From: Rapana venosa
Taxonomy: Eukaryota > Mollusca > Gastropoda > Neogastropoda > Muricidae
DNA length: 64,000 nt
Direction of reading: 5' to 3'
Assembly: GCA_028751875.1 (NCBI GenBank)
Contig: CM054158.1
Span: 3,185,840-3,249,839, forward strand
The translations under genes and the position numbers were made by a program. The first letter of the stretch is position 1. Every line of letters starts with the position of its first letter. The notes under the pieces were generated by a model, which saw only the letters and a program-made list of their open reading frames with translations, was not told the DNA's origin and made no database searches. Shown here in pieces: positions 36,718 through 48,130 of the stretch.

Positions 36718-37400
36718 AATCCAATCATGAAAATCTGCCTGTGGGTGTTTGTGAATCAGGAAAAGGAATTACAGCAAACAGATCTGACTTTCGTCGTCTT
36801 CTTTCTTCTTTTCTTCTTCTTCTTCTTCTTCTTCTTCGCAATTCTTCGCAATTCTTCGCAATTATTCTTCTTTGCAATTCTTTGCAATTCTTCGCATTCT
36901 TCTTCGCAATTCTTCTTGCATTCATTTTTTTCCAATTTCTTCTTCTTCTTCTTCGCAATTCTTCTTCCTCTTCTTCGCAATTCTTCTCTTCTTCTTCTTT
37001 CTACTTCTTCTTCTTCTTCGCAATTCTTCTTCGCAATTCTTCTTCTTCTCTATTCTTCTTCTTCTTCGCAATTCTTTTTCTTCTTCGCAATTCTTCTTCT
37101 TCTTCTTCGCAATTCTTTTTCTTCTTTCTCAATTCTTTTTCGCAATTTTTCTTCGCATTCTTCTTCTTCTTCTTCCTTTAATTCTTCTTTCGCAATTCTT
37201 CTTCTTCTTTTATTTCTTCTTCTTCGCAATTCTTCTTTAACTCTTTCGCATTTTTTCTTCTCCTTTGCAATTCTTTTTTCTTCGCAATTGTTCTTCTTTG
37301 CAATTGTTCTTCTTCGCAATTGTTCTTCTTCTTCGCAATTCTTCTTTTTCTTCTTCGCAATTCTTCTTCTTCTTCGCAATTCTTCTTCTTCGTCTCCGAT
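36718..37400. repeat. TTC/TTCGCAATTC minisatellite with a shared leader
   Basis: A 75-base leader (AATCCAATCA ... GTGTTTGTGAATCAGGAAAA) precedes an array of TTC triplets punctuated by TTCGCAATTC. The same leader precedes the array at 53625-54395. Frames of up to 253 codons (Ser/Phe/Leu-rich or Arg/Lys/Glu-rich) are repeat artefacts. Confidence 0.92.
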
Positions 37401-37549
37401 GTCGTTGTCATTTCAGTCTTTGCCTTGTTTCTTTCTCGATTTGTTTGCCTTCTTTTTTTTTTTTTCATTCTTTTATTTCAATCTTTAATTTTTATGTGTT
37501 TCTTACTATCCTTTTTTTTTTTTGACTCTACTTGTCTTCTGTTTCTGTG

Positions 37550-37792
37550 CCTCCTCAGTGTCTTTCTCTGTGTCTTTCTGTATCTTCTCCTCCCCCCCCT
37601 CCCCCCAACGCTCTGTCAGTCTGTCTGTCTGTCTATTGTCTCTGTCTCTCTCTGTCTCTCTGACTCTCTCTCTTTCTTTCTCTGTATGTCTGTCTTTGTC
37701 TGGTTTGTCTGCCTGTCTGCTTTCTGTCTCTGTCTCTCTCTGTCTGTCCTGTCTGTCTTGTATGTCTGTCTTTTCGGTCTGTCTGTTGTCTG

Positions 37793-37824
<32 letters not shown>

Positions 37825-37999
37825 TCTCTCTCCTCTTTTCTCCTCTCTCTCTCCCCTCTCTTTCTCTGGGCAAGGACCGTATGAAAAAAAGTGTGTTCAT
37901 ACTTATCTGTAACCCTTGGGAATAAAGAATCAATCAACCAATATTTTCTCTTTCTTTCTTTTTTCTTTCTTTCCTGCCTGCCTGTCTGTCTGGCTGGCT

Positions 38000-38063
<64 letters not shown>

Positions 38064-38225
38064 CGCTTGCTTCCCTTGCTTGCGTTTCTGTCTTTTTTTT
38101 TTTCCCCCCATATACTTCCTTCTTTCCGTGTTCTGTCTTTCTTCCTTTCTCACACGCTTCTTTCTTTCTTACTTACTTTCTTTCTTTCTTTCTTTCTTTC
38201 CTTCCTTCCTTTCTTTCTTCCCATA
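37550..38225. repeat. (TCTG)n, (CT)n and (CTTT)n microsatellites
   Basis: TCTG/TC repeats at 37550-37870, an SINE-tail-like ACTTATCTGTAACCCTTGGG then AATAAAGAAT at 37898-37930, pure CT at 38003-38060, and CTTT at 38160-38220. The 201-215 codon frames here are not genes. Confidence 0.93.
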
Positions 38226-38369
38226 CTTTTTTTTTTCTTGCTTTTACCTTTCTTTGGCTTCATTTTGATGAGGTTAACTACATTCTTTGAAGATATTTTT
38301 TCCATGCGAGAGAAAGACACATCAAAAACGAAAATCTTAGACGCCTAATGTCAGGCCTGTCTAGCTGAG

Positions 38370-38600
38370 GTTAGATTGTGCAGAAGGGCAAATCACTCGC
38401 TCTGTGCAAAGTCCCCTGGAGCAATTTCTTCTTTGCAAACCCCCATGACACGTCCTTCAGACAGTATTAATTAGGTGCCAGAACCTTAGTTTTCTTCGCG
38501 GAAGCGTAAATGAATTAATGAGGAAAAGTAATGAAGATGAGGATGATGATAATGATTGAATTTCTTGGCGAAGATGGCTGTGATGAAGGGCCGATGTGTG
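38370..38600 (+). repeat. Dispersed repeat C, copy 1
   Basis: Shares GCAATTTCTTCTTTGCAAAC, GGTGCCAGAACCTTAG and TTCTTCGCGGAAGCGTAAAT then GAATTAATG with 45465-45665. Both copies lead into a GT microsatellite about 100 bases downstream. Nature unknown. Confidence 0.8.
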
Positions 38601-38699
38601 GGAAGGGGGAGGGGTGTGTGTTCGTGTGGATATGACATTGTGTGAGTGTGTTGTGGAGCGCTTTTGAGGGGAAGGGAAGGTATCTGTTGTGTTTTGGTG

Positions 38700-38743
38700 T
38701 GGGGTGTGTGTGTGTGTGTTGGGGTGTGTTTGTGTGTGTGTGT

Positions 38744-38784
<41 letters not shown>

Positions 38785-38800
38785 TTGTGTGTGTTGTTGT
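38700..38800. repeat. (GT)n microsatellite
   Basis: Interrupted GT repeat. 38800-39000 is AT-rich without features. Confidence 0.96.
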
Positions 38801-39499
38801 TGTCTTAAAATTTAACGTCCGTTCACTCTAAGTGATATTAGACGGGGAAATAAAAAGTATTAGGGAAGTTAAAAAAGGGAGAAGAAGAGTGGAAGGGGGA
38901 AAAGGTTAAGAAATAGCATGTGTTGGGGTTTGTTTGTTTTTTGGAAAACCACACACACAAACTAAAAAACCCCCCCCATCCCCCAACCAACCCTTTAGAA
39001 AAGTAATGATAATACTTTTAACAGCAGCAAAAATGTAAACTCAACAATGTGGAAAACATGAAATAACAATACTGTAACTAAAATTTAAATAATCAAGTGG
39101 ACTATGCAATAAACATCTGGCAATGAAAAGGCTAGCTTTGAATTTTCAAAACATTTTCCAGAGACTGTTCAGAAATGTAGGTAAAAAAGGTTTTACAATA
39201 GGGCAATCAATATGAGATGAGTATTGGAAATATTGACCCCCACATAGCCAATCTAACTGTTTACAAAATTTTGAAAGGGAATGCATTTAACTTCTTTCTA
39301 AAATTTTAGTAAATTTAAACCCTTCTCACGGTTATAAAACGCGAATCTATTTGAGAAGGAGCCATATAACAAAAAATATGGGCAGTGGTCAGGCAAACTT
39401 TTTAAATATCGTTCCTTGAATTGATCAGTTTCTTTAAACTTCCCCCAGAAGTTTGTTCTAATATACGGTATCCTTCCTGTAGGGATAAGGGAACATCCA

Positions 39500-42400
39500 G
39501 TTCTATCGATTCCTTATCATGTCTTGCCCCTTTTTTGCAGCTCTGTCAGCCCACTCATTTGAAAAAATTCCAATGAAAAGGGCACCCAACAAAAAAACAC
39601 GGGATACCTTTAAACTTAGGAGGTGTATTACATATTTGATTTCAAAAATAATTCTGGAGACCTTCTTGAAATTCGGGGATTTTATAGCATACAATACGAC
39701 TTGGAGTCAACACAAAACAAGATATGAAAGAGATAAAATGGAAAATCAAGAATATAGTTCAAAAGCCTAAGAACTGCAATAAGTTCAGCTGTAATAATTG
39801 AACGATGTTTCCCAAGATGTATGATTTTCAATTTTAAGTGCTGGCTGAAAATGCAGAGCCTGTGTCATGTTTTTTCTAAAACAGATCCATCGGTATAAAC
39901 TTTTAAGAGTCAGCATACTTATTTTCAATATGCGACCGAACATCTGCAACTATGATTTTTGATTTTCATTCTTTTTTCATTAATATATTCTATATCAAAA
40001 CAGGCTTTATTCATCTCCCATGAAGGACATGGTAAAGATTCTTTTTGTGTTTCTAAATCATATTTATTAAGTTTAGATTTTTAAGAGGTCTGAACATAAG
40101 TGCCAATAGGAAATTAACACGAAATTTGTTTAGCCCTTTTTGGAAAATTGCTTCTGCTTGAACTTTTATTCATTACAGACAAAATTTTTGTTATTCGTGC
40201 TCCGTAACACAAAATTTGGCGCATGAAAGTTGTCGGTATTCAGCTAGGGAAGTTCCCAATTTTCCATATAAGTACCTATGGTGGTTGCATGGAATGGTAC
40301 CCCAAGTGCAAAATTTGTACGCCTTACAATCTATACTTTGGAGTTTTTTAAGTAAATAATTAGGAGCACTGAAAATGACTTCTTGTCCATAAGACAGTTT
40401 GGAACGTATAAGTGACTTAGACAAACATTTAAGAGTGAAGATATCTTGTCCCCAGGGGCTGGGCTGCTAACCATTTTAAGAAAATTGATGCATTTCCTTG
40501 CTTTTGTTAAATGTATCCAATATGGCATTCCAAGTTAATTTTGATGTAAGGTGAATACCTAAAAATTTTACCATATTTTTATACTGAATTGGCTTCCCTC
40601 CAATCGTAAACTGTGGCAGTGTATCTGGATCACTACATTATTAAAAAGCATAATGTGCGTTTTTTCTGTGATAATGTCAGGCCATTTTCAAAAATTTTAT
40701 TTATGTAAATTATCTAGCTCTTTTTGATAACTTTTCTGGTATAGTTTATCATCCTCTTTGTTGTAGCACGCTTCATGTGACATTATCCATATACATATAT
40801 CATCAGCATATTGCACCAGGACAACGTCTTTAGACAGTTTTGTGGGTAAATCATACAGCAATATATTAAAAAAGAAAAGGGGCTATAACTGAACCCTGTG
40901 GTAAACCCTATGCAATGACCTAAAGTTTGAATAATGCATTCCCTACTCTCACTTGCATATTCTATTACATAAAAAACTTTTAATATAATAGAAAAAAATG
41001 CCCAGAAAAAACCAATAGTCTTCAGTTTATGCAGCAATTTAGCATGCCAAACTTGATCGTAGGCTTTCTTTTTCATCAAAAAATGTTGCGAGTAGATTTT
41101 TCCTTCTCGCAAATTGTTGTTTGACTGTGTTGTTAGTTTAACTAAGTTATCAATTGCTGATCTACCTTTCTGAAAGCCTGCTTGATTGACAGGAACTACG
41201 TTATTTTTCTGACAGTAATACACAAGCCCCTTTAGAATAATTTTCTCCTAAGCTTACCAATGTTAGAAGTCGTGCTATGGGCCTATAGCTAGTTTTATCA
41301 GTTTTAGGCTTTCCTTGTTATGAATGGGTACAACAAAGACTGCTTCCAGTTCATTGGGATTGCACCTTCAGACCAACAAATTTTGGAAGAGTTTTTTACA
41401 ATTAGAAGAATGAAGTTTTCTGGTAAAATGTTTAGCATATCATTGGATATGGCATCTAATCCAACAGAGTTTTCTTATTAGGAAGGGAAAATAATATATC
41501 TTTTACTTCATTGATTGTTATTGGAGCATTTATGTATTCAGTTTATCAGAACATGGGGCTTTATATTTTTCCTTTTTTCCTCATCTTGTCTGTATTTAGT
41601 GTTTTAGGTGAGAGGCCTTCAATACGCATAGGACTCTGAGAACATATCTGCAAAGGCCTCGGCCTTTTCTGCTTGGTTGGAAATTCATTGTTTTTAAGTT
41701 TAAATTTGGGCAAGTTTGGGAAAATACCACCTTTTTTCATTTCATGAAATTTTTTTCCACACTTTGTTAAGATCTTTATGATTTGATACTTCGCTCCCAA
41801 AAAAAACGAAGACCAAAATTGTCGTTTCGCTGAGCTATGATCATGTTGCTATAGTTTTTTTTCTGCTTCTGTTTTTCATGATTTTCTGGCGTCTTTTTTT
41901 TAAATATGTTTTATACATTTTAAAAAGTTTTTTGGTCACTGCTTCCCCGCAAGCAGGTGTCCACCAAAAAATTTCCTGAACAATTTCCTTGATTTTAATA
42001 ATTTAATGGTTGGGATTGATAAGTAAGCAGCTTGAATGATGGCATTGGTAAAAGTAGAATATAATTCATCTATGTTTTTAGAATCCAAGCTGTTTGTATT
42101 GTAGGCTGCAAGGATACTTTTAAACTGTTTCCAATTTGCTTCTTTATAGTTAAATTTGGGGAGTTTATCTTTTTCAGTATTACAGGGGATTGGCATTTCA
42201 TTAAAAAATAACAACAATATAAATGATCACTTCCCAATGTGTCTTATAAGTTCCCCACGGTACATTCAGGTGCAAGAGCAGAAGATATTAAAGACAGATC
42301 TAATGCCGTTTCCTTGTTGATTTGAGATGTCAGGTTTCTGGTGACACTTCCATTTATTTAGTAGGCATAGACAAGAATCTGTTATGTTTTCTAAAAACGA

Positions 42401-42870
42401 TTACAGGAGATGGATATACTTCCTTTATCCCAAAAGGGTGCGTGGCATTGAAGTCCCCCTTCTACCAGCATTTTGATTATCTTGTAATGAGTGCAGCTAT
42501 TCTGTATTATAGTCATTAGCTCCCTTAGGCAAATATACGAAACCATGTTAATGACCAAATGATCTGTAAAATTTACACGGCAGCGCACGAATATGAATCT
42601 GGGTATCATTAGGCATAGGTGAAAAACATGCACTATAATCTTTTTCCTTCTTGGATATATATTGCTGTATTTACTTTACCCAAAAGCATCCACGTATTCA
42701 TGAACAGGTGGGTAGTAGTAACCTTGAAGTCGTGGTAATTTACACTTCTTTACATTGAGGACTGCAGGATGAGAGCTTGATAGCTGTTACTAGAAAGATG
42801 TTGAACTAAGTATGGTAAATTCGTGGAGATGGATCTAGCATTCCACTGCATGACATTAAGCGTTAGTGAA
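39500..42870 (-). pseudogene. LINE ORF2 relic: endonuclease, reverse transcriptase, RNase H
   Basis: The endonuclease begins with LNVMQWNARSI at about 42865-42833. The RT shows NQAGFQKGRSAIDNLVKL (41195-41140 region), then the AYDQVWHAKLLHKL motif A region, and the catalytic LVQYADDICIW at 40819-40787. RNase H shows VYTDGSVLEK near 39900-39870 (first Asp), ITAELIAVL near 39785-39760 (Glu), and GIFSNEWADRAAKKG at 39575-39530 (last Asp region). The enzyme would nick target DNA, copy RNA and remove RNA from hybrids. Stops and frameshifts occur throughout. Confidence 0.82.
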
Positions 42871-43189
42871 TTTCTTTTTAGCCCTTATACACAAAAAGCC
42901 CTAACTAACAAAAATCAAAACACAAATTCAAAATGTATTGGAGGTAAAAAGAAAAAAAAAATCTTAATAAAAGTGTCCAAGTGCTCTTGTAATAAAAGTT
43001 CAGATAATTCAATTAAAACAGCAATAAAAAGAAAACAAAACAACAAAAATAACAGGATCGGTGTAGAGCAGCTGCTGGGGATGTGAGCATAAATCACAGT
43101 GTCTATTTACTGTTCCAGATCTATAAACTGGTGCAAAGCAAAAACAAACAAAATGTCACCATTCAAAATGATTTTTCACCACACAAACT

Positions 43190-44512
43190 TGTTATGTCGA
43201 GCATGTTGTCTCCACCGGGGTAGTTCTGCTGGTAGACATGCTCGTATTGTGGCTGGTTGTACACTGGCTGCTGGTAGTGGTTGTCAAAGGCGTAGCGTGG
43301 TACTGGATGGGCGGTTCATGGGATGAAATTGGCGTCTTTGGGCTCCTCTTTGCTGTTTGCCAAAACAATGAATGAACATGCCTGCCAATGTTTTTTGCCA
43401 GTATACTGGAGCCTTTTTCATTTGGATGAAATGAATCTCTGTAATGATAATGAGTGTACATATTTTCGTGGGAGACAAATGATACGTTGTGTAGATGGTA
43501 TTTAAAACCGAGCAAGTCATTGCATTGAAGAGTTCTCTCTTCATCTGAAGACTTGGGTTTTTCAGAGGAGCAATCTTGCTAATGACAATTTTAGTTTCAG
43601 GAAAGGAAAACCAAAATTGCTTCACATTACTAACCAGGTTTGCTGGCTTCTTGGGGATCCGACTTTTTAGATCATTTGTCCCACAATGAATAACTACAGC
43701 ATGTGGTTTTTGCATATCAGAGGCTTTACTCATTATCTGAGGAATGTCACTGGTTTTATCTGACTTTCTCTTTTCCACTCTTAATCCATATGACTGTCCT
43801 AGACGTTTTTCATTTAAAGCCATTTAGAACAGAGTCCTGGAGAAGGATGACCCGTGGGAGATCAGAGTTGTTCTTCTGTATACATGCTGTGCGTCAGTTG
43901 GTTGTTGCGTCAAAGTGGTGTTCTTCATTGTGTCTTGTTGTTCCTTTTTGGTTTTCAACCCTGTATTTAGTTGTACTGACCTTCTGGGTCTAGAGGGTTG
44001 GCCTGGTTGACTTCTCCCAGAAGATGTGGGAGGGGTCTGCCGTTGAACGGCGCCGGCATAGGTGGCTGGCGGTGATGGGGAGGCGGATGACCGTTGCTCC
44101 GTCTGGGTTGCTGTTGTTACCCAGGGAGATTTTCCAGCAGATCCAAAGCCGTGCGCCGCCAACACTCGGGTTTGGTCTGCCACCGTCCTCTCAAGGTGGG
44201 TCACCTTCTCCACAAGTAGCAGAATTGTGGCCTTCAGATCTAAGATGGTAAGATCATTTTGTTGTCGACCTTTATGACTGTTTACATTGTCATTGGTAAC
44301 ATTGTTGGATGAAGATGGTCCAGCGTTTGACTTAGAGTTATTAATTTGCTGCCTGAAGGAGCATTGTCCCCTGCCTTCCCCGTGACATTTATTTTGAACT
44401 CCATTTGTAGGATAGCAGGAACTAGATCTGGTTTCGCCTTGTTTTAGTCATTTTGCTGTTCTTTGCGTTTGGCGCTCAGCGCTCAATTTAGAGACTGCTT
44501 GGTGTTCGCCAT
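43190..44512 (-). pseudogene. LINE ORF1 relic with SGNH-hydrolase (esterase)-like domain
   Basis: The likely start is ATG 44512 (MANTKQSLN, then a stop). The N-terminal half is proline/serine-rich and includes a short coiled-coil-like KVTHLERTVADQTRVL (about 44210). The C-terminal half carries SGNH blocks: ILLQDSVLNG near 43840-43870 in a shifted frame (block I, with Q where G is usual), AVVIHCGTNDLKSRIP at about 43690 (block III, Gly and Asn present), and DSFHPNEKGSS near 43425 (block V Asp-His). Esterase-type ORF1 proteins are known from CR1/L2-like LINEs, where they are thought to act with the RNP or membranes. The domain call rests on three ordered motifs; the gene is broken. Confidence 0.75.
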
Positions 44513-44527
44513 GTTTTATGACGGTTG

Positions 44528-44757
44528 GGGTTGTGTGTGTGTGGTGCGTGCGTGTGTGTGTGTGTGTGTGTGGTGGTGTGTGTGTGTGTGTGTTGTGTGG
44601 TTTGTGTGTGTGTGTGTGGAGTGTGTTTTGGGGTAGGGAGAAGGGTGTGTATGTGGTGTGGTGTGTGGGGTGTGTGTGTGTGTGTGTGCGTGTGTGTGTG
44701 TGTTTTTGGAGTGTGTTTTGGGGGAGGGAGGAAGGGTGTGTATGTGGAGGGGGGTGT

Positions 44758-44791
<34 letters not shown>

Positions 44792-45118
44792 GAGTGTGTT
44801 TTGGGGGAGGGAGGAAGGGTGTGTATGTGGAGTGTGTTTGGGGAGTGTGTGTCTGAGCATGTGAAGTGTGTGTTTGTGTGTATGTGTCTATGCCTCTGTG
44901 TGTATGTGTGTACGTGTATGTGTGCGTGTGTGTATGTGTGTGTACGTGTTGTGTGTGTGTGTGACGTGTGTGTGTCTGTGTATGTGAGTGTGTATGTGTG
45001 TGTGTCTATATGTGTGTGTGCGTATGTGTGTATGTGTTTGTGTACGTGTGTGTGCTTGTGAGTGTGCGTGCATGTATGTATTTGTTTGTGTTTGTGTGTG
45101 TGTTTATGTGTGTGTCTG
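44528..45118. repeat. (GT)n array with embedded GTGTTTTGGGGGAGGGAGG units
   Basis: GT repeats interrupted three times by a 40-50 base motif containing GAGTGTGTTTTGGGGGAGGG. The valine/cysteine-rich frames here are not genes. Confidence 0.95.
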
Positions 45119-45129
45119 GTGTTTTTTTT

Positions 45130-45340
45130 TATTCTTTTATATCGAGGATAATGGAATAGCCATTCATGTACTTTTTACATCCAGTCCCCGTGTGTATGCG
45201 GTTTTGTAAATTCTGTCATCTGTTCCCACCGGCACACAATGGCCTACTCTTACGAAAAGCGGAACAGGATTTAACGTGTGCGCAAGATGTTCTGCGTGCG
45301 TTCGCACACGGGGCCTCGGTTTATAGTCTCATCCGAAGGA
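45130..45340 (-). mobile_element. SINE family A copy between two GT tracts
   Basis: Minus strand: CCGAGGCCCCGTGTGCGAAC, CTTGCGCACACGTTAAATCC, then tail ATTCCATTATCCTCGATATA. Very similar to 52640-52860. Confidence 0.87.
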
Positions 45341-45455
45341 CTTGTGTGTGTATGTGTGTGTGCGTGCGTGTGCGTGTGTGTGTGTGTGCATGTGTGTGTT
45401 TGTGTGTATGTGTGTGTGTGCATGTGTGTGTTTGTGTGTGTGCGTGTATGTAGGA
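45341..45455. repeat. (GT)n microsatellite
   Basis: GT/GC/AT dinucleotide repeat. Confidence 0.95.
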
Positions 45456-45464
45456 CAGAGCACT

Positions 45465-45665
45465 CGCACTGTGTATAGTACCCGATAGCAATTTCTTCTT
45501 TGCAAACCCCATTACACTTCCTTCAGGGAGTGTTAATTTGGTGCCAGAACCTTAGCTTTCTTCGCGGAAGCGTAAATGAATTAATGGGGAAAAAGTAATG
45601 ACGATGAGGAGGAGGAGGAGGAGGATTAGATTTTTGGCACAGAAGGAGTGATGAAGTGCTCATGT
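45465..45665 (+). repeat. Dispersed repeat C, copy 2
   Basis: Aligns with 38370-38600 (see there), with a GAG/GGA triplet expansion at 45612-45632. Confidence 0.8.
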
Positions 45666-45689
45666 GTAAGTACGTGGGTGGAAGGAGGG

Positions 45690-45782
45690 GAGGTGTGTGT
45701 GTGGAGTGTTTCGGGAGGGGAGGGAGGGTGTGATTGTAAGTGAAGTGTGTGTGGAGGGAGGAGGAGGTGTTTGTGTGTGTGT

Positions 45783-45825
<43 letters not shown>

Positions 45826-45945
45826 TGTGTGTGTGTGTGTGTGTAAAGCGTGTTTGGAGGAGGAAGGAGGGACGAATGGGTATGTGGAGTGTGTGTGTAT
45901 GCGTGTATGTGTGCACGCGCGCGCGTGCGCGAGCGAGCGAGTGAC
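45690..45945. repeat. (GT)n microsatellite ending in alternating GC
   Basis: GT repeats; 45913-45932 is CACGCGCGCGCGTGCGCGAG-type alternating purine-pyrimidine sequence. Confidence 0.95.
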
Positions 45946-46084
45946 AAACAGAAGTAAGCTAAATATGAATGTTGATAAACTATACAAAATGTCAACTGTA
46001 CTAATAATTTATTTGTTATTATTTTTTATTGCTTTTCTCCTTAAGCTGGTCTCACTTTGGTAAAGAAAAGGAAGTTTTTGGGCA

Positions 46085-46151
46085 AGGATACACACAAACA
46101 CACACATACACGCACAAATACACACGCACACACAACACACACGCACGCACA

Positions 46152-46190
<39 letters not shown>

Positions 46191-46230
46191 ACACACACAC
46201 ACACTCACACACCGCGCGCACACGCGTGCT
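46085..46230. repeat. (CA)n microsatellite
   Basis: CA repeats with CG steps at the right end. Confidence 0.96.
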
Positions 46231-46339
46231 CTTTGAAGAATTTGAAGCATAACAAAGCGGTGTTCGATTTCGTAAATGCAAACCCAAATGTTTATAAAAT
46301 GCAAATGTAGAGAATACAGAAATGTTAGGATATCGTGGA

Positions 46340-47440
46340 CAAACAGCCAGGCAGGCAGACAGACACGCAGATCAACATTCAGACAGACAAAGAGACAGAC
46401 AGAGAGAGACAGCAGGAAAAGGCTTCAGATTCTTCGCGATGACTCATCATCCGAAATCCTGAATGCAAACAAACACAGATGTAACAAAAGATAAGACGGA
46501 GGGGGAGAGGTTTAGGGGGGTGGGGGTGGGGGGGTGTGATTGAGAAAAGCTGATGCTATTCTCAGACTAGGAGGATGAGGAAACAGCGAAATCGATTTGA
46601 TTATTTGGTACATGGCTAAAATAAATAGCAGACAGACAATTTTTGACAAGACGACATAGAGAGAGGGAGGGAGGGAGGGAGGGAGAGCGAGTGAGCAGGA
46701 GAGACAGACAGACAGACAGACTGAGTGACAGGCTGACAGACAGAGACAGAGGCAGACAGAATAATAGACAGACAAACAGGCAGACAGATACGTAGACAGA
46801 GACAGACTGAGAAAGAGACAGACCACTAAGCAGACAGAGGGGGAGGGGGGGGGGGGGGGCTCCAGAACAAACAGCGACACGATAATTCGTTCGATAAAGG
46901 CATGGCACCACACCAAAACGACAGACAGGCAGACAGACAGACAAACAAACAAACAGACAGAAGAGAGGAGGGACAAACCAGACGCGGGAAAGGATTTGGG
47001 TGTAGTACGATGAAAAATCAACACGTAATTCGTTCGATAAACGCAAAATGCGCCACCCAAAACCCCAGACAGACGGCAGACAAACAAACAAAAAACAACA
47101 GAAAAACCAGGAAGAAAAAGAGAGAAGACAAACAAAAAGACGACGAAGAGGAGTTGGGTGGGGTACGATACAAAATATCAACACGTAATTCGCTCGAAAA
47201 ATGCAATGGCCCACACAAAAACAAAAAACGGACAACAGAAAAAAAAGAAGCCCCCAAAAAAAACAAGAGGGGGGGGGGTAGGGGTTTCCCAAGACAAATA
47301 ACGCGAAATAACCCTTTCGAAAAGGCATGGCACTGACAAAAAAAAATAGAAAAACCCGACACGGGGGCAGACAAACAGGCAAGAGGAGAGGGTCCATCCA
47401 AATACCGAAGCCTAATGACTGAACCCATGGCAACACACTA
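46340..47440. repeat. Diverged tandem array, about 120-160 bp units with CAGA tracts
   Basis: A core like AATTCGTTCGATAAA followed by a GGCATGGCAC-type segment recurs near 46884, 47028, 47188 and 47308, each followed by CAGA/CAAA repeats. Pure CAGA tracts also fill 46340-46850. The 207- and 289-codon minus frames are artefacts. Confidence 0.75.
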
Positions 47441-47479
47441 AAAAAAGTACTAGGGCAAAAAAATGCAGGGTTTTTTTTT

Positions 47480-48130
47480 TTTTTTTTAATTTTTCCCTTT
47501 TTTTTGGAAAAAAATGCACTTTGTTTTTTACACCCGGGTGTATGGGGGTTTTTTTAAACCTCTTTCCCCACCGGGACCAAAAGGCCTGTTCAAAACAAAC
47601 AAATTTAAAGGTTAAAAGGCCAGGGCCCCCCCCCCTTTTGGGCCATCCCCGGGCTTTTGGGGGAATGTCGCACTAAATTTTCCCCCCCCGGAAAAAAATT
47701 TTGAACGGGAACAACCCGGGGTTCGTTTCAAAAATTTGAAATATTCCCCCCGGAAAAAATAAAAAAGGGGAGTTTGGAGAGCTGGAAGCGGAAAAAACAT
47801 AGAGGTTTGGACGGGGGTGGTTAAAAAGGCTTTCCCCAAAAAAAAATGGAAACTTTCCCTTTTCCCAAACCATTTGGGTTTTTCGACTTTTGCGAACGGG
47901 GAAGCGCCCCAAATTCCCCCGGGTTTTGGGGGTTTTTTTTTTTTTTTTCCCCCCTTTCCCAACCCGGGCCTTTTTTTAAATTTTTTCCCGGAAAAATTTT
48001 TTTGGAATTCTGATTTAAAGGTTTTTTTGTTGCCCCTTAAAGCCTCCGGAAAAAAAACCCTTTTAAAGGGGAAAATGAACCCGGGTTCTTTCGGAGCAAG
48101 TTCTGAACCCACTAGGCTACCCCCCCCCCT
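47480..48130 (-). mobile_element. Probable SINE family A copy, heavily distorted
   Basis: At 48065-48130, minus strand, a tRNA-like head shows TAGCCTAGTGGGTTCAGA (box A) and CCCGGGTTCATTTTCCC (box B region). At 47510-47590 a weak match to the family A body (ACACCCGGGTGTATGGGG) remains. The stretch between is full of homopolymers and looks poorly assembled. Confidence 0.5.

Larger units (their letters stand above)
39000..44515 (-). mobile_element. About 5.5-kb two-ORF LINE relic with esterase-like ORF1 and RNase H
   Basis: On the minus strand the order is ORF1 (44512 to about 43190), a spacer, then ORF2 with endonuclease (from about 42870), reverse transcriptase (motifs around 41160-40787) and RNase H (39900-39500). 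All parts share direction and lie in the standard order, so a single element is the simplest reading. Its 5' edge abuts a GT microsatellite at 44520; its 3' end is uncertain, near 39000. All ORFs carry stops and frameshifts. Details of the domains are given in the following entries. Confidence 0.82.

Noticed and set aside
36727..37525. 253-codon Ser/Phe frame
   Set aside because: TTC/TTCGCAATTC array, same reason as the 53.5 kb case.
43284..43823. Independent host esterase gene
   Set aside because: It is frame-broken, co-oriented with and directly upstream of a LINE ORF2, so LINE ORF1 is the simpler reading.
46512..47436. 207- and 289-codon minus-strand frames
   Set aside because: CAGA-rich tandem array; composition and multiple open frames show low complexity.
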